Assembly (NCBI RefSeq): GCF_027943255.1
Contig: NC_072894.1
Coordinates: forward strand, 78,717,601 to 78,781,600
DNA length: 64,000 bases
Source of the DNA: Anastrepha obliqua
Taxonomy: Eukaryota > Arthropoda > Insecta > Diptera > Tephritidae
Direction: 5' to 3'
The notes under the pieces are model-generated. The model had not been told where the DNA came from. It did no database searches and worked only from the letters and a program-made list of their open reading frames with translations. A program made the position numbers and the translations under genes. Below are positions 1-11,424 of this stretch, one piece after another. Position 1 is the first letter of the stretch, and every line of letters begins with the position of its first letter.

Positions 1-849
1 TTTATTTATAAAAAGAACTGAACTGCAGGTGCACGTGCTTTTCGTCATAAACTGGGAATGCAATGTTTCCATGATTTTTGTAGACTTTTACTTTTTTTTA
101 TATTTCTCCTACTCGACCCGTTTTTTTCAACCCTTGCTCTCCTTGATGTTCACGCTTCGTGCAACAGTAGAATGGTCTAATGGTCATATGTACATAAATA
201 TATTTAGTAACACATGTTGCATGCCACCGTTCGCGTGACGGACCCAGCGGATAAATAGACATGCAAAATAATTTTGTGAATTCCGATGATTTTTTATATA
301 CTTACCAAATTATGTCTCTTATATACTCACGCAGGTGCAACAGGAGTAAGAAAAATAAATGAAGAAAAAATAATTATGAACGAATTGGCTAAAGTAAATA
401 CATAAATTTAACCCGGCTGGCAGGAAGTTCGCACATTTTAACACTCTGCTCGAATGCTCGTGACAGTGCGGAAAACCGCGTTGCAGAGCTGGCGGATAAA
501 CATACCAAAGCTACTATGCAGTCCGCAAGCATCCATGGTTGATAAATGACAGACAAAAGAATGATGTGTTAAAATTTTAACAACCATCCGGCTATCTACT
601 TGTCTATTTTAAAGTGATTTTTATGTGTTGTGGCATGGTGGCAAAGCGACTAGCGACGAAACGATGTCCATACCAGGGCCATTGTGTTACTCAAATGTGT
701 ATAGCTATATATGTGTAATGGTACATCCCATAATGGGCAACCGCTGCAAGCTAACTTAAGTTACAATAGTAGGAACTCCTATCACCACGACACGTACAGT
801 CGGTCTATTGGAAGCGCGACCGAAAACATGAAAACTTGCGAGTAGAGTT
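1..849. other. No gene recognised; AT-rich flank
   Basis: The longest open frames are under 70 codons and match no family I know. A short plus-strand stretch at about 455-540 reads like the tail of a retrotransposon RNase H (a V-A-E-L-A-D-K-like run), but it is too short to call. Confidence 0.5.
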
Positions 850-1462
850 CCGTTATAAAAAAATATGAAAGCAATATGCGTTGTTCCTATCGCTAGTCTT
901 GTGGGAAATTTAGAAAGCGTTAAGTGGTCATCCTCGCGGGGCTCGAAATCACGTCCAGGAAAATTAATGTATCGACCAGATCAATGTCAAAACTAATTAG
1001 AGATGATCTCCACATGAAAGCCTTCCGTCGCTCAACTGGTCATCTACTTCGGTGGCACGCGGTTAACGGCCATGAAAATATTCTTTTCACAGATGAGAAA
1101 ACTCTCACTTTTGAAGAAGTTTTGAATAAGCAAATCGGCAAAATGGCAAAATCTATGCTAAAACTTCTAAAGACGCAAAAAATGTTGTTCCAAGGGTTTA
1201 GCGGAGCCACCATCCAGCCTCCGTAATGGTTTGGCGAGAAGTCTCTTGTAAAGGTGTTGCAACTCTTCATTTCTGCGGAAAAGCGGTTAAGACTGAGGCA
1301 AAAATGTACCGGGAAGATGTCTTAGAAGGCGTGAAGAAGCAGTTGAGCAGCCCATAAGGCAAAAACCACCCAGCATTAACTAAAAAACAATATTCCTTGG
1401 TTCATAGCCGCAGAGGATTGGCCGCCTGGAAGTCCAGACCTACAGGGTGGGCCATGTAAAAT
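850..1462 (+). pseudogene. Tc1/mariner-superfamily transposase remnant
   Basis: This is a decayed DNA-transposon transposase. Around 1020-1130 the frame reads R-S-T-G-H-L-L-R-W-H-A-V-N-G-H-E-N-I-L-F-T-D-E-K, holding the first catalytic Asp. A frame change near 1190 leads to HPASVMVW at about 1210-1230, then a segment ending V-L-E-G-V-K. Near 1350 the block expected to carry the second catalytic Asp (WxFQQDxAPxH in this family) is missing: the sequence jumps to KAKTTQ, a stop, then IPWFIAAEDWPPGSPDL at about 1400-1445. The element therefore has an internal deletion, at least one frameshift and stops, and cannot encode transposase. Terminal inverted repeats were not found. Family assignment rests on motif order. 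Confidence 0.75.
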
Positions 1463-1484
1463 TTGCTTTTTGAATCGGCTATAA

Positions 1485-2215
1485 AAAAAAAAAACTAATC
1501 AATATTTTTTCAAACTTTTTTTTTATTTTGAAGATTGAACATTGTCATTTATGAATGAAAAATAATATCGTTCAAATGACTGCCACGACTGGCTTTACAG
1601 TAGGTCATTCGATCAACCCAATTTTTAAGCACATTTTCGATTGATTGGGCTCCAATTTCATGAATGGCAACTTCGATTTGGTGTTTTAAAGCATCAATCG
1701 TCTCTGGATGGTTCGCATAGCATTTGTCCTTAACGGTTCCCTACAAAAAATAGTCCAACGGGCTTAAATCACAGCTCCGAGACGGCCTATTGATATCGGA
1801 ATTCAAAAACGGTAGCCAAAAGTTCGAGTGTAACTTTGGCAGTGTGACAAGTTGCACCGTCCTGTTGAAACCAAATGTCGTCCATGTCATCCTCTTCAAT
1901 TTGTGGAAACAACTCGTTGAGCATGTCACGGTAACGATCGCCATTTACTGTAACCGCGGCTCCTCGCTCATTTTCGAAAAAAATGGCCCGAAGATGCCGC
2001 CAAACCAAAAACCGCTCCAAACAGTGACTCGTTGTGGATGCATTTGCTTCTCTACAGTAACGTGTGGGTTTTCTGAGCCCCAAATCCGACAATTTTGCTT
2101 ATTGACGTAGCCACCGATGTGAAAATCAGAAATGAAGAAGAAGACTCACCACTTGGGAAATAATTTTTCAATATTTTTCAAGTTTGTTCAAGCGTATAGC
2201 GTCCCATTTCGTAAA
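1485..2215 (-). pseudogene. Mariner-like (DD37D type) transposase, internally deleted
   Basis: Read from 2207 down to the stop at 1549. An ATG opens MGRYTLEQ, the N-terminal helix region of this mariner group. After about 25 codons the frame jumps to [19 protein letters not shown] near 2110, so most of the DNA-binding half and the first catalytic Asp are gone. The catalytic core follows: [12 protein letters not shown], then WFQQDGATCHTA with the second Asp near 1870, a frame change, RPSRSCDLSPLDYF with the third Asp near 1750, an in-frame stop, and a C-terminus ending in SRGSHLNDIIFHS. It sits tail to tail with the plus-strand remnant at 850-1462 and may lie nested in the remnant at 2285-2432. 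Confidence 0.8.
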
Positions 2216-2284
2216 TGTCAAACCTTTAAGTAAATTATGAACACATTTGACATGTCATTTGTGTTACCATTCTCATTGGACTAC

Positions 2285-2432
2285 AGTTGTGATCAGACTT
2301 CACAGAAATTTGGAGAGTCTAAAACAATCTTTGATTCAGGCTGCAATATCTGAATGTTCTAATCGTTTGAAGACTTGTGTAAAAGCTAATAGTGACCATT
2401 TCGAATATAAATTAGAAATTGTTTTTTAATGT
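2285..2432 (+). pseudogene. C-terminal scrap of another mariner-like transposase
   Basis: The frame reads LESLKQSLIQAAISE followed by NRLKTCVKANSDHFEYKLE and a stop. This matches the usual last 40 residues of mariner-type transposases (a helix, then C-x-x-x-N-x-x-H-F-E). A short deletion lies between the two halves. It is on the opposite strand from the element at 1485-2215 and belongs to a different copy. Confidence 0.5.
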
Positions 2433-2439
2433 TTACAAA

Positions 2440-3685
2440 TTAGTAAAAAAAAACACATATTATAATTTCATATCCATAACGGACTTAGCTTGTAACAGAA
2501 TTTATGGCAGGACTAAGTATTGGGTGTAAGAATTATTATAAGCCGAAGAATCGAATTGGTCAAATAGTTTCTAAGTCATGGCGGTCACGTTACTATTAGA
2601 CAGACTGTATTGTGCAGATTGCCCTTCAGCGGTTCGATACAGCCTTTGTTGATCGCAACAATTGTTGATGTAGGGTTTGTTGTTTTTTTTTATTGTGGTT
2701 AGCTCCAACATCAGCCGAGTTTACAGCACGATAGTTGGAGCTTTTTGTTTTTTGCTTTGATTGTTGCATGCGGCTTAGTACATACATATGTGGTATTGTG
2801 GCTGTAATGCATTTTTGTCTTGTTGTTATTGTTTGTTTTGTTTATTATTGCTTTATTGTTGCTCTTGTGTGGTTTCATTTCATCAACACTTTGCCACCTT
2901 GCCACCTTCTGCTATTTGCCACAGTTCATGCTTGCTGCGTTATTGTTCTCGAAATTTGGTGAATTTTACTGGCTCCTAAAATTTTTTATATATTTTTTAC
3001 ATATAGACACATGCATATATTCACATATATACTTATTCACTTGTATCAATTTTTTATGTCGACTGGGGTGCCCAACCATGCATACTCATATGTGCAACAT
3101 CAGTCCACCGCACATGTGGTATTTAATACCAAATCTCCATAAAACTCTTTACATTATTGCGGTGCTATCGAAGAACATCAACAACAACACTTTCCAAAAA
3201 ACAGTAACCCTTACCTAAGTTTATTCACACGCTTATGTGTTAGTGAGGTATTCATCGCCTTTGTTTTGTCTCTTTTTGTTTCGGGGCACACGTTTTCATG
3301 TAACGTCACAAAGTCAAGTGCGCTTCATTTTTTGTTGCTGTCTTTCACCCCCAAAAGCATTGGAAACACATCAACTTGTATCGTCAGAATGCATAACCAG
3401 CAATCCATCCATCCAGACATCCAGTCTTCCGCACACTTACACTCGCGTGTATTGCCCGTACTAGCGCTGAAACTCTCTGTGGCAGTTAGAGGAGCATCCA
3501 AAGCATTTTTGATTTCCCTTGCTTCTATGTTTCTTGCTCGTGTTGTTATTTCGCTTTTGGTTTAATGTTGTGGCTCCCCATACTTTATTTTTACTCGTTG
3601 CAATGAAATTTTCTTTTTTCAATGCTCTTTCTGCCTTTTTCTACCTTTCATAGCATTTTTTGTACTAAATGCTTAGAGTTAACTA
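2440..3685. other. No gene recognised; low-complexity, T-rich
   Basis: Open frames on both strands between 2711 and 3565 come from TTG/TTA/CAA-biased sequence and encode hydrophobic or Asn/Lys-rich runs. None has splice or family support. Confidence 0.5.
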
Positions 3686-3692
3686 GAAGTTC

Positions 3693-4159
3693 TATTACAC
3701 AGTGCGACAACTTTTAACTTTTTTCTCACACATGAGAAAATTTATTTTATGCCAGAATATTTTAAAAGTACCACATTTTTGTCTATTTATTTATTTATTT
3801 ATTTTATTATTCTAAAAATAGAGTTCATTTTGTACAAGAGTATAAAAGTTCGACAAATTATCAATAAAATTGCACACATTCTAATCAAAATTTTTAAAAT
3901 AAAAATTGGTACACAGTTTATAGCCCCTTAATTTCTAGTCCCATAAAGTGCAACTTTGAAGTGACTCAAAATTCTCGTTAATTTTTGATAATTTCTTTCG
4001 CTGACGGTTTGCGCATTTTTTCATACATGAAAAAATTTCGTGGGCGCATTATCACATGAGAATAATTTCTTCAAAGATATTGAAGAACGAACATTTCCAA
4101 AAAACATTTTTAAAACTTTTCGGCTAGTAGATTTTCTCAATACTGTTGCACTGTGTAAT
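3693..4159. mobile_element. Candidate AT-rich MITE with short inverted ends
   Basis: TATTACACAGTGC near 3692-3705 is matched in inverted orientation by GCACTGTGTAATA near 4147-4159, about 455 bp apart. The interior has no coding capacity. Part of it (about 3850-4080) resembles 11120-11380 on the same strand and 6840-7080 on the opposite strand, sharing GCTGACGGT and a TTTTTTCATA-like stem. No target duplication is clear, so the boundaries are inferred. Confidence 0.45.
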
Positions 4160-4164
4160 AAATT

Positions 4165-4560
4165 TGAATAAAACGAAAATATTTTTTTTTAATTTTTTAA
4201 TTTTTTTCTATTTATTTTTTTAAATTTTTTTTCCTAATTTTATTATTATTTTTATTTATTTTTTTATATATTTTTTATTTTCTTGTTGTGTTCATATACT
4301 TTTGTAATCCAAATATGCGCCATTTTAATCGATACTCTTCTGTTATGTTCTCGGATGAGCCATTATTTCATCGCTGTAGTATTTCTGAGTTTTACAAGCT
4401 GAAAAGTGGCTCAAGTGCATTTGCAGGTTTCTGTAGAATTCAACTTTACTGCATTAAGAGAGGTCTACAGTGACCGAAGCAGATGATAGTGTGAGGGGCG
4501 AGAAGAGATTTATTATAAGTATGCATTAAACTTTTTCAGCCAAGTTCTTCGCGGAGTTTC
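4165..4560. other. AT-rich spacer
   Basis: Positions 4170-4290 are almost pure A/T. The remainder holds no recognisable coding segment up to the start of the non-LTR homology near 4562. Confidence 0.5.
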
Positions 4561-4561
4561 G

Positions 4562-6195
4562 ATAATAAAATGAGACTTACCCTGTTAGGCAATCCTCTTA
4601 AGACGGAGCTGGTCCTATTTACGAGGAAATATAAAATACCCAGAGCTCAACTTCCCTCTCTAGGGGGCGCTCCTCTGATTCTTTCTGACAAGGTGAAGCA
4701 CCAGGAAGCTTACATGGAAGCCCAATATTGAGGAAAGAGTGAGGAAGGCAAGAGCGCAAGTGGCAAGAGATGGGGCCTTTCACCTAGAGTTGTTTTTTGG
4801 CTATATAAAACTATTGCAAAGCCTATCTTGCTATATGGAGTCATAGTCTGGTGGAACTCACTAGAGAAGACGACATTAGTGAAGAAGCTGGAGAGAATTC
4901 AGAGGTCGACACTCACTGGAATCAGTGGGGCGCTTCGAACGACTCCTATTCTGGCGCTCAACGCAACGTAGACATCGCAGGCAGAATTGCCGCTACACGT
5001 ACCGCAATCAGACTGAGGAGCTCGAGCTTTAAGCTCAACCTCACTTATAGGCACTCAAGTATCCTTAGAAACTTCGAGTTCATCCCTCTGTCAACGGATC
5101 AGTATACCCTCGTTTAGTCCAACTGGAACCTTCTCCACTCATATTCCGTCAAGGGAAGAGTGGCCAGGGGCTAAACTTGGGGACAGGGCCTGGTGAACTT
5201 TAATGGATCGAAGTTGGAAGGAAAGACTGGCGGAGGAGTCTTTTGCGAGGAGCTCCCCATCACACTCAAATTCAGGTTACCGGACCACTGCAGTGTGTTC
5301 CAGGCAAAGGTAGCTGCAATCAAGGAGGCAGCTGGTTGGCTGCTCACATGCATACTAACAGTCAAGAAAGTAAATATTTCCTCCGACAGTCAAGCGGCAA
5401 TAAGGGCCCACGGGTCAATGACGGTGCATTCGAAACTGGACAAGGAATGCTTGACCTCACTTGACACAAGCGTCATCTGGGTTACTGGTCACAGCGACAT
5501 TGCGGGAAACTGTGAGGCGGATGAGCTGGCCAGACAAGGGACATGTGAGGTGATTTTCCCGCGAAGGGAGAGAATTGGGATCCCCCTGACTACCTGCGAA
5601 CTGCTCCTGGAAATATGAGCATCGCGCCAACTCAGCGAGCGTTGGGCAAGTACACAAACTTGTAAGGTCGCGAAATCCTTGTGGCCACGTGTGGACCGGA
5701 GGCGCTCGGGCGAACTCCTGAGGCTAACAAAATATCAGCTCTCGAATCTGGTGGGTTTTCCCACAAGTCACTATGCGTGAGGAATGCATGCTGTGAGACT
5801 TGGAATCACCGCGAGTCCTTTTTGCGCTAGATGTATGGAGGATGAGGTGGAATCATATCAGCACCTTCTCCTTAGCTGCCCTACTCTGGCGGAGCTAAGA
5901 TCCAGGCATCTTGGCTTTTACTTCTTTGCTATGCCTGTTGATACAGCTGGCGCTGACATTAAAAATCTGATAAATTTCATCAGTAGCACAAAGCGGTTGA
6001 CGCAAACGCAGCATAGTCATCGTTCGTAATCCACACGCTCCTAACCATCCCAGCACCACCTCTCCCTGCATCTCCCTGTATCCCATCGGTCTTTCTCTTT
6101 CACCTCACTTCCTTCCTAATGGTATCACAAAGGACGAATCCATTTTTTCTTCGTCCAAGTGTGCTCATTCCTTGGGCAACCATACCAACCTAACC
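4562..6195 (+). mobile_element. 5'-truncated non-LTR retrotransposon (I/R1-like), RT end + RNase H + zinc-knuckle tail
   Basis: The 3' part of an ORF2-type polyprotein. At 4575-4720 a broken frame reads KTELVLFTRKYKIP, then LTWKPNIEERVRKA, the C-terminal RT segment. At 4850-4990 it reads WWNSLEKTTLVKKLERIQR and ALRTTPILALN, the thumb region. An RNase H domain spans 5190-5560: the DGS motif has become NGS (loss of the first acidic residue), with SSDSQAAI and GHSDIAGNCEADELAR intact. After a stop near 5615 and another near 5780, the tail carries CARCMEDEVESYQHLLLSCP, a C-x2-C...H-x4-C knuckle. The copy has several stops and frameshifts and is dead. Confidence 0.85.
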
Positions 6196-6440
6196 TATCC
6201 TCTTAGGTAACGAGCTTCGGCTCGGTTCAGCATTTGAGCACAAGGGTACTGCGAGGACTGGCATTTGTATTTCTGGACGTGCGCACGTCTACTGTTGTCA
6301 GGCGCCATTTGGAGTTTCCATTGACAAGTTTTACATATGTCACCATAAATCCATATCACCATATATCTGGAAAAAAAATGCAATGAACTGTGAACATTTT
6401 TGTGCGTTTAAAAAATTATTTTGTATATATAATATATTTA
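6195..6440. other. No gene recognised
   Basis: This short unique spacer lies between the non-LTR 3' end and the mariner remnant at 6455. I see no repeat ends or coding signal in it. Confidence 0.4.
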
Positions 6441-6454
6441 TTAAAAGTATTATA

Positions 6455-6800
6455 CGATCAGCATGCACCATCCCGTGATACTATAAAAAACCCCGGTACA
6501 ATGTATTTTTTTGTGAATGCTGTTCAGCCACCGACGAATTTCGGGAGGGTCATCTCAAACCAGCTGTCGTGCCAGAAACCATTGATGGGCACGAAACGGT
6601 AGAACAAAATCATCTTGTCACATACCGTGAGATCGGCATTAGTGCGTCGAGCATCCATAAAATTTCACATGGGCAAAAAAGGTGTTTTCGCGTACGATTC
6701 CACACAATTTAAAACCGTCTGATCGAAGTGCTTCAAAAATTGGTTCAGACGAATTGAAAAGTGTATTGATCAGCATTGAGAATAGTTTGAAAAACAATGA
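6455..6800 (+). pseudogene. Internally deleted mariner transposase remnant
   Basis: The N-terminal half is represented by HAPSRDTIKN, then FREGHLKPAVVPETIDG and HLVTYREIGISASSIHKILH at about 6540-6665, the second helix-turn-helix of this mariner family. The frame then runs directly into the C-terminus: KCFKNWFRRIEKCIDQH, a stop, and FEKQ followed by TGA at 6798. The entire DDD catalytic core is missing. The same N-to-C joining, with other endpoints, is seen in the copy at 8855-9285. Confidence 0.75.
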
Positions 6801-6839
6801 AATTGAGGGCTAATGTTCATTTTTTAATTAAAAAAAAAA

Positions 6840-7085
6840 TTAATCACTTTTCATCAAAGTTTGACACTTCAAGCAAAATTTTGTGGAAAATTTAGATATG
6901 TAATTTTATAGCCCATTGAATTTTGGTCTAATAAGGAATCCTCACATTTTTTTTATGTGGAAGGAAACATCCAACTTCGTCGAACTTGCACTTTATTATA
7001 CAAAAGATCAATTTTTCCAAAAATTCCGATTAAAAAGCTTTAAATTTTAATGAAAATGTGTTGAATGTGTGTTGCTTTTTTTATT
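6840..7085 (-). repeat. Reverse-oriented copy of the AT-rich repeat
   Basis: Read on the minus strand this matches 11150-11330: ATTTTCATTAAAATTT, then a GAATTT-TG-AAAAATT block and CCTTCCACATAAAAAAAATG in the same order. Divergence is high and the ends are not defined. Confidence 0.4.
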
Positions 7086-7089
7086 TGCA

Positions 7090-8645
7090 TCAAATTTAAA
7101 ACTTAGATTTATATATTGTAGATAGGAAAATTAACTATATTTTCATACAAACAAATTCTTAAAATGAAATTAAAAACAAATAAATTTTCAAACCTTACCA
7201 ACAAATCCTGATGAGTGTTGTAGTTATTTAACGCAGTGCAAAGCTGAGGTTATCTCAGTGTAGCCACATTTCTATTCACGAACTGAAACATCATCCTCTG
7301 CCCACTTTTTCATTTTATCACCCCAGCAGTAATTCCCAAAGTACCCACACTGCACCTACCATTTCGCAACATTCAAAAGCTATGCAGCATCATCTACTTT
7401 TTTTCTCTGTTCACCAGCATGGGTATGTGATATTCCCGCGATAAAAAGTATACCCACGCTTTTTTTTTAAACGATTTTTACACTGAAAAAAATTTTCTTA
7501 CAAAAACTTCAACAAAGAAATTGTATTCTAAACAAGATTGATTTATCAAGTAAAGATTTTTGTTGCACTACATACACTATGTACATAATACATTCCTCTA
7601 AACGAGGAAATAATAGCGCTAATAACAAACTTTGTAAGAACAAAAAGTCCAACAGAAGCCGTTTATAACGAACGGAATGCTTGAAGAATATTTGAAGTTA
7701 TTTTATTTTACGAGAACATATACCCTACTTTACCATATGCTGCATGTACCATAGTTTTTTGCATGGTTTTTTCTGGTTGTTTGTTTTGTACGGTTTTCCA
7801 AGGAACGCATCTACCGTGTAAAAAAAGAATTTGGGTGTCTAAAATGAAAAAAAAATTTCGTTGCAAACAATAATTACAGGTTTGTTGGTGCTTTGTTATT
7901 TAAATCGCATAATGCTATTCTTAATTTTTGGTTTTCTGACCATATAAAATATTTTAAAATGAGGGAACAAAATATAGGCATTTGCTTTGAAAATTACACA
8001 GACATGCAGCTATGTCAAATGCACACCCTTTGCAAGTGAATCACATTCGACTTGGTACTACAGACACTCAGGGACAGTAGTTATTTGAACATTAGCGATA
8101 CAAATTCGATGCTACTCAAATTTAGACATCCCTAATTGTGCATTACAGCTCCACTTCCTCTAAACAAAATAAAAAAAAAGAACTTCAGTACTTTTAGATC
8201 GATATACTCGTACTCTAAGTAGCCTAAACTTTTGAGTTTTAGTTATTTGTTTTCAGTTTATTATTTGTGTTATTCGTTTTTGGCTTCATGTTGCTCCAAT
8301 TGATTGATTACTACCATTTGTTGCGACAAGAAAGCAGCCACAACAAACCCACATCAAACAAATGACGCAATAAAAAGCAAAATGTGAAGCTGAGTGGGTG
8401 AAATGAGTAGTACAAATCCTCACATCCACAGTTTATTGAATACATCCCAACAATGCATTTATTTGTGTGTGTTCGTTTGTCTATTTACTTAGCAGCTAAT
8501 TTGTGGTATGCCTCAAAGTGGCCAATATGCTGATTTGCATATGCGCTCCTCTTACTGCATAGGCGACACCGACCAAAATGCCAGCAGCAGAATCCGTTTC
8601 GAAAGTTCTGCTTCAATGCGCCTACAAATGCATATATTTACATAT
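7090..8645. other. No gene recognised
   Basis: AT-rich, with no frame over 85 codons and no transposon motif on either strand. Runs such as 8160-8290 are simple A/T-biased sequence. Confidence 0.5.
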
Positions 8646-8650
8646 TTATA

Positions 8651-8826
8651 CGAGGGTTGTTTTTATAAAAAAGTTTTAAGCCGGTTTCGAACGGCAAATA
8701 TTTGGTTTTTTATGAAAACATGGCAGAAATACGCGCGGAGGTTTGCCATTGCCTGCTGAGGGACGACGGGCTATTAGAAAAAGCTTTTTCTATCATTTGG
8801 GGTTTCATGCCCGGAGACTCGAACAC
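8651..8826 (-). mobile_element. tRNA-headed SINE, copy 1 (family S1)
   Basis: Read on the minus strand this has GTGTTCGAGTCTCC (B-box-like) near 8815, then TAGCCCGTCGTCCCTCAGCA, GGCAATGGCAAACCTCC, a TTTCTGCCATG segment and AAGCCGGTTTCGAACGGC-like sequence toward 8670. The same ordered blocks recur at 10858, 13841, 31434, 49535, 51340 and 55023. The A-box half is not recognisable in this copy. Confidence 0.65.
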
Positions 8827-8854
8827 GGGCTCTTCCTTATGTTTGGAAAAATAT

Positions 8855-9285
8855 AGTTTGGTGGTTAGACATCGTTTTATGGCTTTTAAAATATTCGCCA
8901 GGAGGATAAATATGCTTTTCCATTCGTTTGCACCAATTTTAGAAACACTTTGTCCATTCGCATTTCTAGGGCGCATTCATCTATATAATGCCGAAGAATG
9001 CCTCAATCTCAACCTGTGACTGACTATCTTAGTCACTTCGTGTGCTCCACCGATAGTTTCTGGCACATCAACTGATTTCGAACCACGTTTCCGGAATTCG
9101 TCGGTGAGCGAACAGCGTGCGGAAAAACATTTATTGTAGCATTTTTTTTACGGTACTAAAGGATGGTGCTTGCGCGCCGCATAATATTTTTAGTTGATCG
9201 CTGCGTTCTTGTCATGTTAATCCACGTCGAAAATTGTGAAAAATATTGGAAAATGCTCCCGATTTGACCACATTTTTTACATTTT
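8855..9285 (-). pseudogene. Internally deleted mariner remnant, minus strand
   Basis: From 9285 downward: NFRRGLT, stop, QERSDQLKILCG; then by frame change EFRKRGSKSVDVPETIGG at about 9095-9045. After a degraded stretch the C-terminus appears near 8945-8880 as KCF, stop, NWCKRMEK and PPGEYFKS. The catalytic triad is absent. It is the same family and the same kind of N-to-C joining as the copy at 6455-6800, with different breakpoints. It abuts SINE copy 1. Confidence 0.65.
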
Positions 9286-9464
9286 TAAAGCCACTGCACA
9301 TGTATTTGGCTTACACATCAAAATGGGCTAAGTGCGCTTGGGGTAAAATATATCAAACTTACCAATGCAAACGTTAAATGACGCCTGACAACACTATAAG
9401 TGCCCAAGTTCAGAAATATAGATAGCAACCTTCGTATTTACATATATAGATATATGCGAGTTAA

Positions 9465-9621
9465 CACGTTGACTGCCGAGCGAAATTTGCTGGTTATCAC
9501 ACAGCGCCGCAAGTGTGCATCACCACCATACCAAAAACAATGCGCCGGCACCCATTGCCCGGCGCGGCGCCATTGAAAAGCCATGCGCCGGGCAATGGGT
9601 GCCGGCGCGGCAGTCAACGTG
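9465..9621. mobile_element. piggyBac-like MITE with TTAA flanks and a long hairpin
   Basis: CACGTTGACTGCCG at 9465-9478 is perfectly inverted at 9608-9621. Each end is flanked by TTAA (9461-9464 and 9622-9625), the target duplication typical of piggyBac-type transposition. Inside, 24-bp arms at 9542-9565 and 9585-9608 are exact reverse complements with a 19-bp loop. They are much more GC-rich than the surrounding DNA. There is no coding capacity; the element is 157 bp. Confidence 0.85.
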
Positions 9622-9629
9622 TTAATAAA

Positions 9630-10850
9630 AAATGAGATAGCTATAGACACACCAACACATATTTACAGTCTGGGTCATATGTATGCATATTAAAATTCAC
9701 TTATGGAGAAAAAGCTCCCCTGACTATACTGTCCCCTTCTTACGGTGACTGATGGTGTTATTTTAGTGATCAGCACGTGATTTTATTGCTCATTTCCCTT
9801 CAGACCATTTGCCTTATACGTTGGTTATTCATACGTTTATTTTTGCGTTGCATCTTCTCATTTATGCTGCCTTAAACTATTTTTGATGCTCATCATCTAC
9901 CTACTCTGCAATCGTTTCTTATATGTTGTCACGCAATTTGAGTTGTGTTCTTGCCTTTTTTGTTCGAGGTTTTCTTCAAATTTAATGTTCTTGTTTTGGG
10001 ATTAATGTCGCGCATTTATCATTTTTCTATCCGCTCCACTACTCTATTTGTATGTACATAACATACATACTTCCCACATAAGAAAATATGCGTAGAATCT
10101 GTTTTCAGTCTTATCTTTATTGTAGTCAAATTTTTTTGCGTTCATTGGGGAAAAGAAGCCTTTCAAATCTCATTCACAAATTAGGAGGTTTATTTTTAAT
10201 TATTAAGAAAATTAATGTGCAGCTCCATTTATTAACTTTTAGTTTTGTATGTGGTACTTCATCATCATCACCTTGTTTTTATAGCCCTTACACAGTGACA
10301 ATGGAAGCGTTTCATACAAAAGTTAACCATAAATAGTAAAAATTGAGCTAGAAGTTTCACGTTATTAAAATTCAACGCTATTTTTATTCGCTAACAACTT
10401 GCACCTATTTTGCTAAAATTTCAAGCCAGGGTGTTGCCTACCAATTTTTTATAGTTCAGATTAAAGTTTAAAATTTAGATAAAAATTTGTTGATTTTTTA
10501 AATTTTATATAAAGGTTGAAAATTTGATTTATATGGTTTTAGATGAAGTATGAACAATATTAAAAGAAAGTAAACAAAAAATTGTAACTCGAAAAGCATT
10601 GTTAAGATTTGTAAACAATGCATTTCGATTGATATAAGAAAGCTGTCGGATCAATCGTTAAATTGTTACATAAAGAAGGAAAAAAAGACAAAAAAAGGTA
10701 TTATTATAAATTATATACTTTATCAATTAAAAAAATTAAAAAAAAAATTTTCCAAAAAACAACGCGAATTGTGAGCTACTTTAAACTGGTACAATATTAT
10801 ACCAAACAAACGAAGCGACCTGCAGTTTTATGCCGCCTCCGAATGGTAGA
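9630..10850. other. No gene recognised
   Basis: No coding, repeat-end or RNA signal could be supported. The open frames here are short and compositionally driven. Confidence 0.45.
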
Positions 10851-10857
10851 TGCTTTT

Positions 10858-10981
10858 GATACGCTCGGATGTTTTGACATTGCCTGTCGAGGAAACACTT
10901 TTAGATACACTTTTTTCTAATATTTGGTATTTTATGCCCTCTCTGCCCTCGCACCAACTCTTTCGGCTACGGCGGCCGCCG
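10858..10981 (-). mobile_element. tRNA-headed SINE, copy 2 (family S1)
   Basis: Read on the minus strand it opens with GGCGGCCGCCGTAGCCGAAA (containing an A-box-like TAGCCGAAAGAG) and GTTGGTGCGAGGGCA. The B-box region is eroded, and a short GACAGGCAATGTC-type stretch remains of the body. It is truncated relative to copies at 31434 and 55023. Confidence 0.55.
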
Positions 10982-11089
10982 TATTCTCTCTAAATATGAT
11001 TGGATATATGGTAATGCCAGCGTCAAAAGCGAGTGTACACCACATATTGGCTATTTATTTGTTTATTTTTTAATTAGAATTATTTTGTA

Positions 11090-11420
11090 TTAGACTGTAG
11101 TTAATACTACAACATACCTGTAAACCATATAATGCAAAGTGTCAAACTTAGTACAAAATTTCGCCGAATTTTCATTAAAATTTCAAACTTTTGAATCAGA
11201 ATTTCTGCAAAAATTTGGGGTATGCAGTTTTGCAGTCCAATTACGTTGGTTAAAAAATTACGTTGAATTTTAGTAATTTCATCTGCTGACGGTGCTGGGT
11301 ATTTTCCTTCATATAAAAAAAATGTTCGTGCATTTGTTTTGTGTGAAAAAAAAAAATCATTTGGATAATAGACACCTTTTTGCTGATATCGATTTTTTAT
11401 GAATTTTCTGAAAGAAAATA
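11090..11420 (+). repeat. AT-rich dispersed repeat copy
   Basis: Aligns by eye with 3850-4110 on the same strand: AATCAGAATTT, then a GTATGCAGTTTTGCAGTCC block, TAATTTCATCTGCTGACGGT, and a CCTTCATATAAAAAAAATG stem. It is noncoding. The outer ends are not identified. Confidence 0.45.
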
Positions 11421-11424
11421 TATT

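Noticed and set aside
455..540. RNase H-like tail (V-A-E-L-A-D-K run) on the plus strand
   Set aside because: Fewer than 30 residues, no flanking retroelement motifs, and no catalytic block.
2711..3565. Several overlapping open frames on both strands
   Set aside because: Driven by TTG/CAA-rich low complexity; no family motif, splice site or codon bias.
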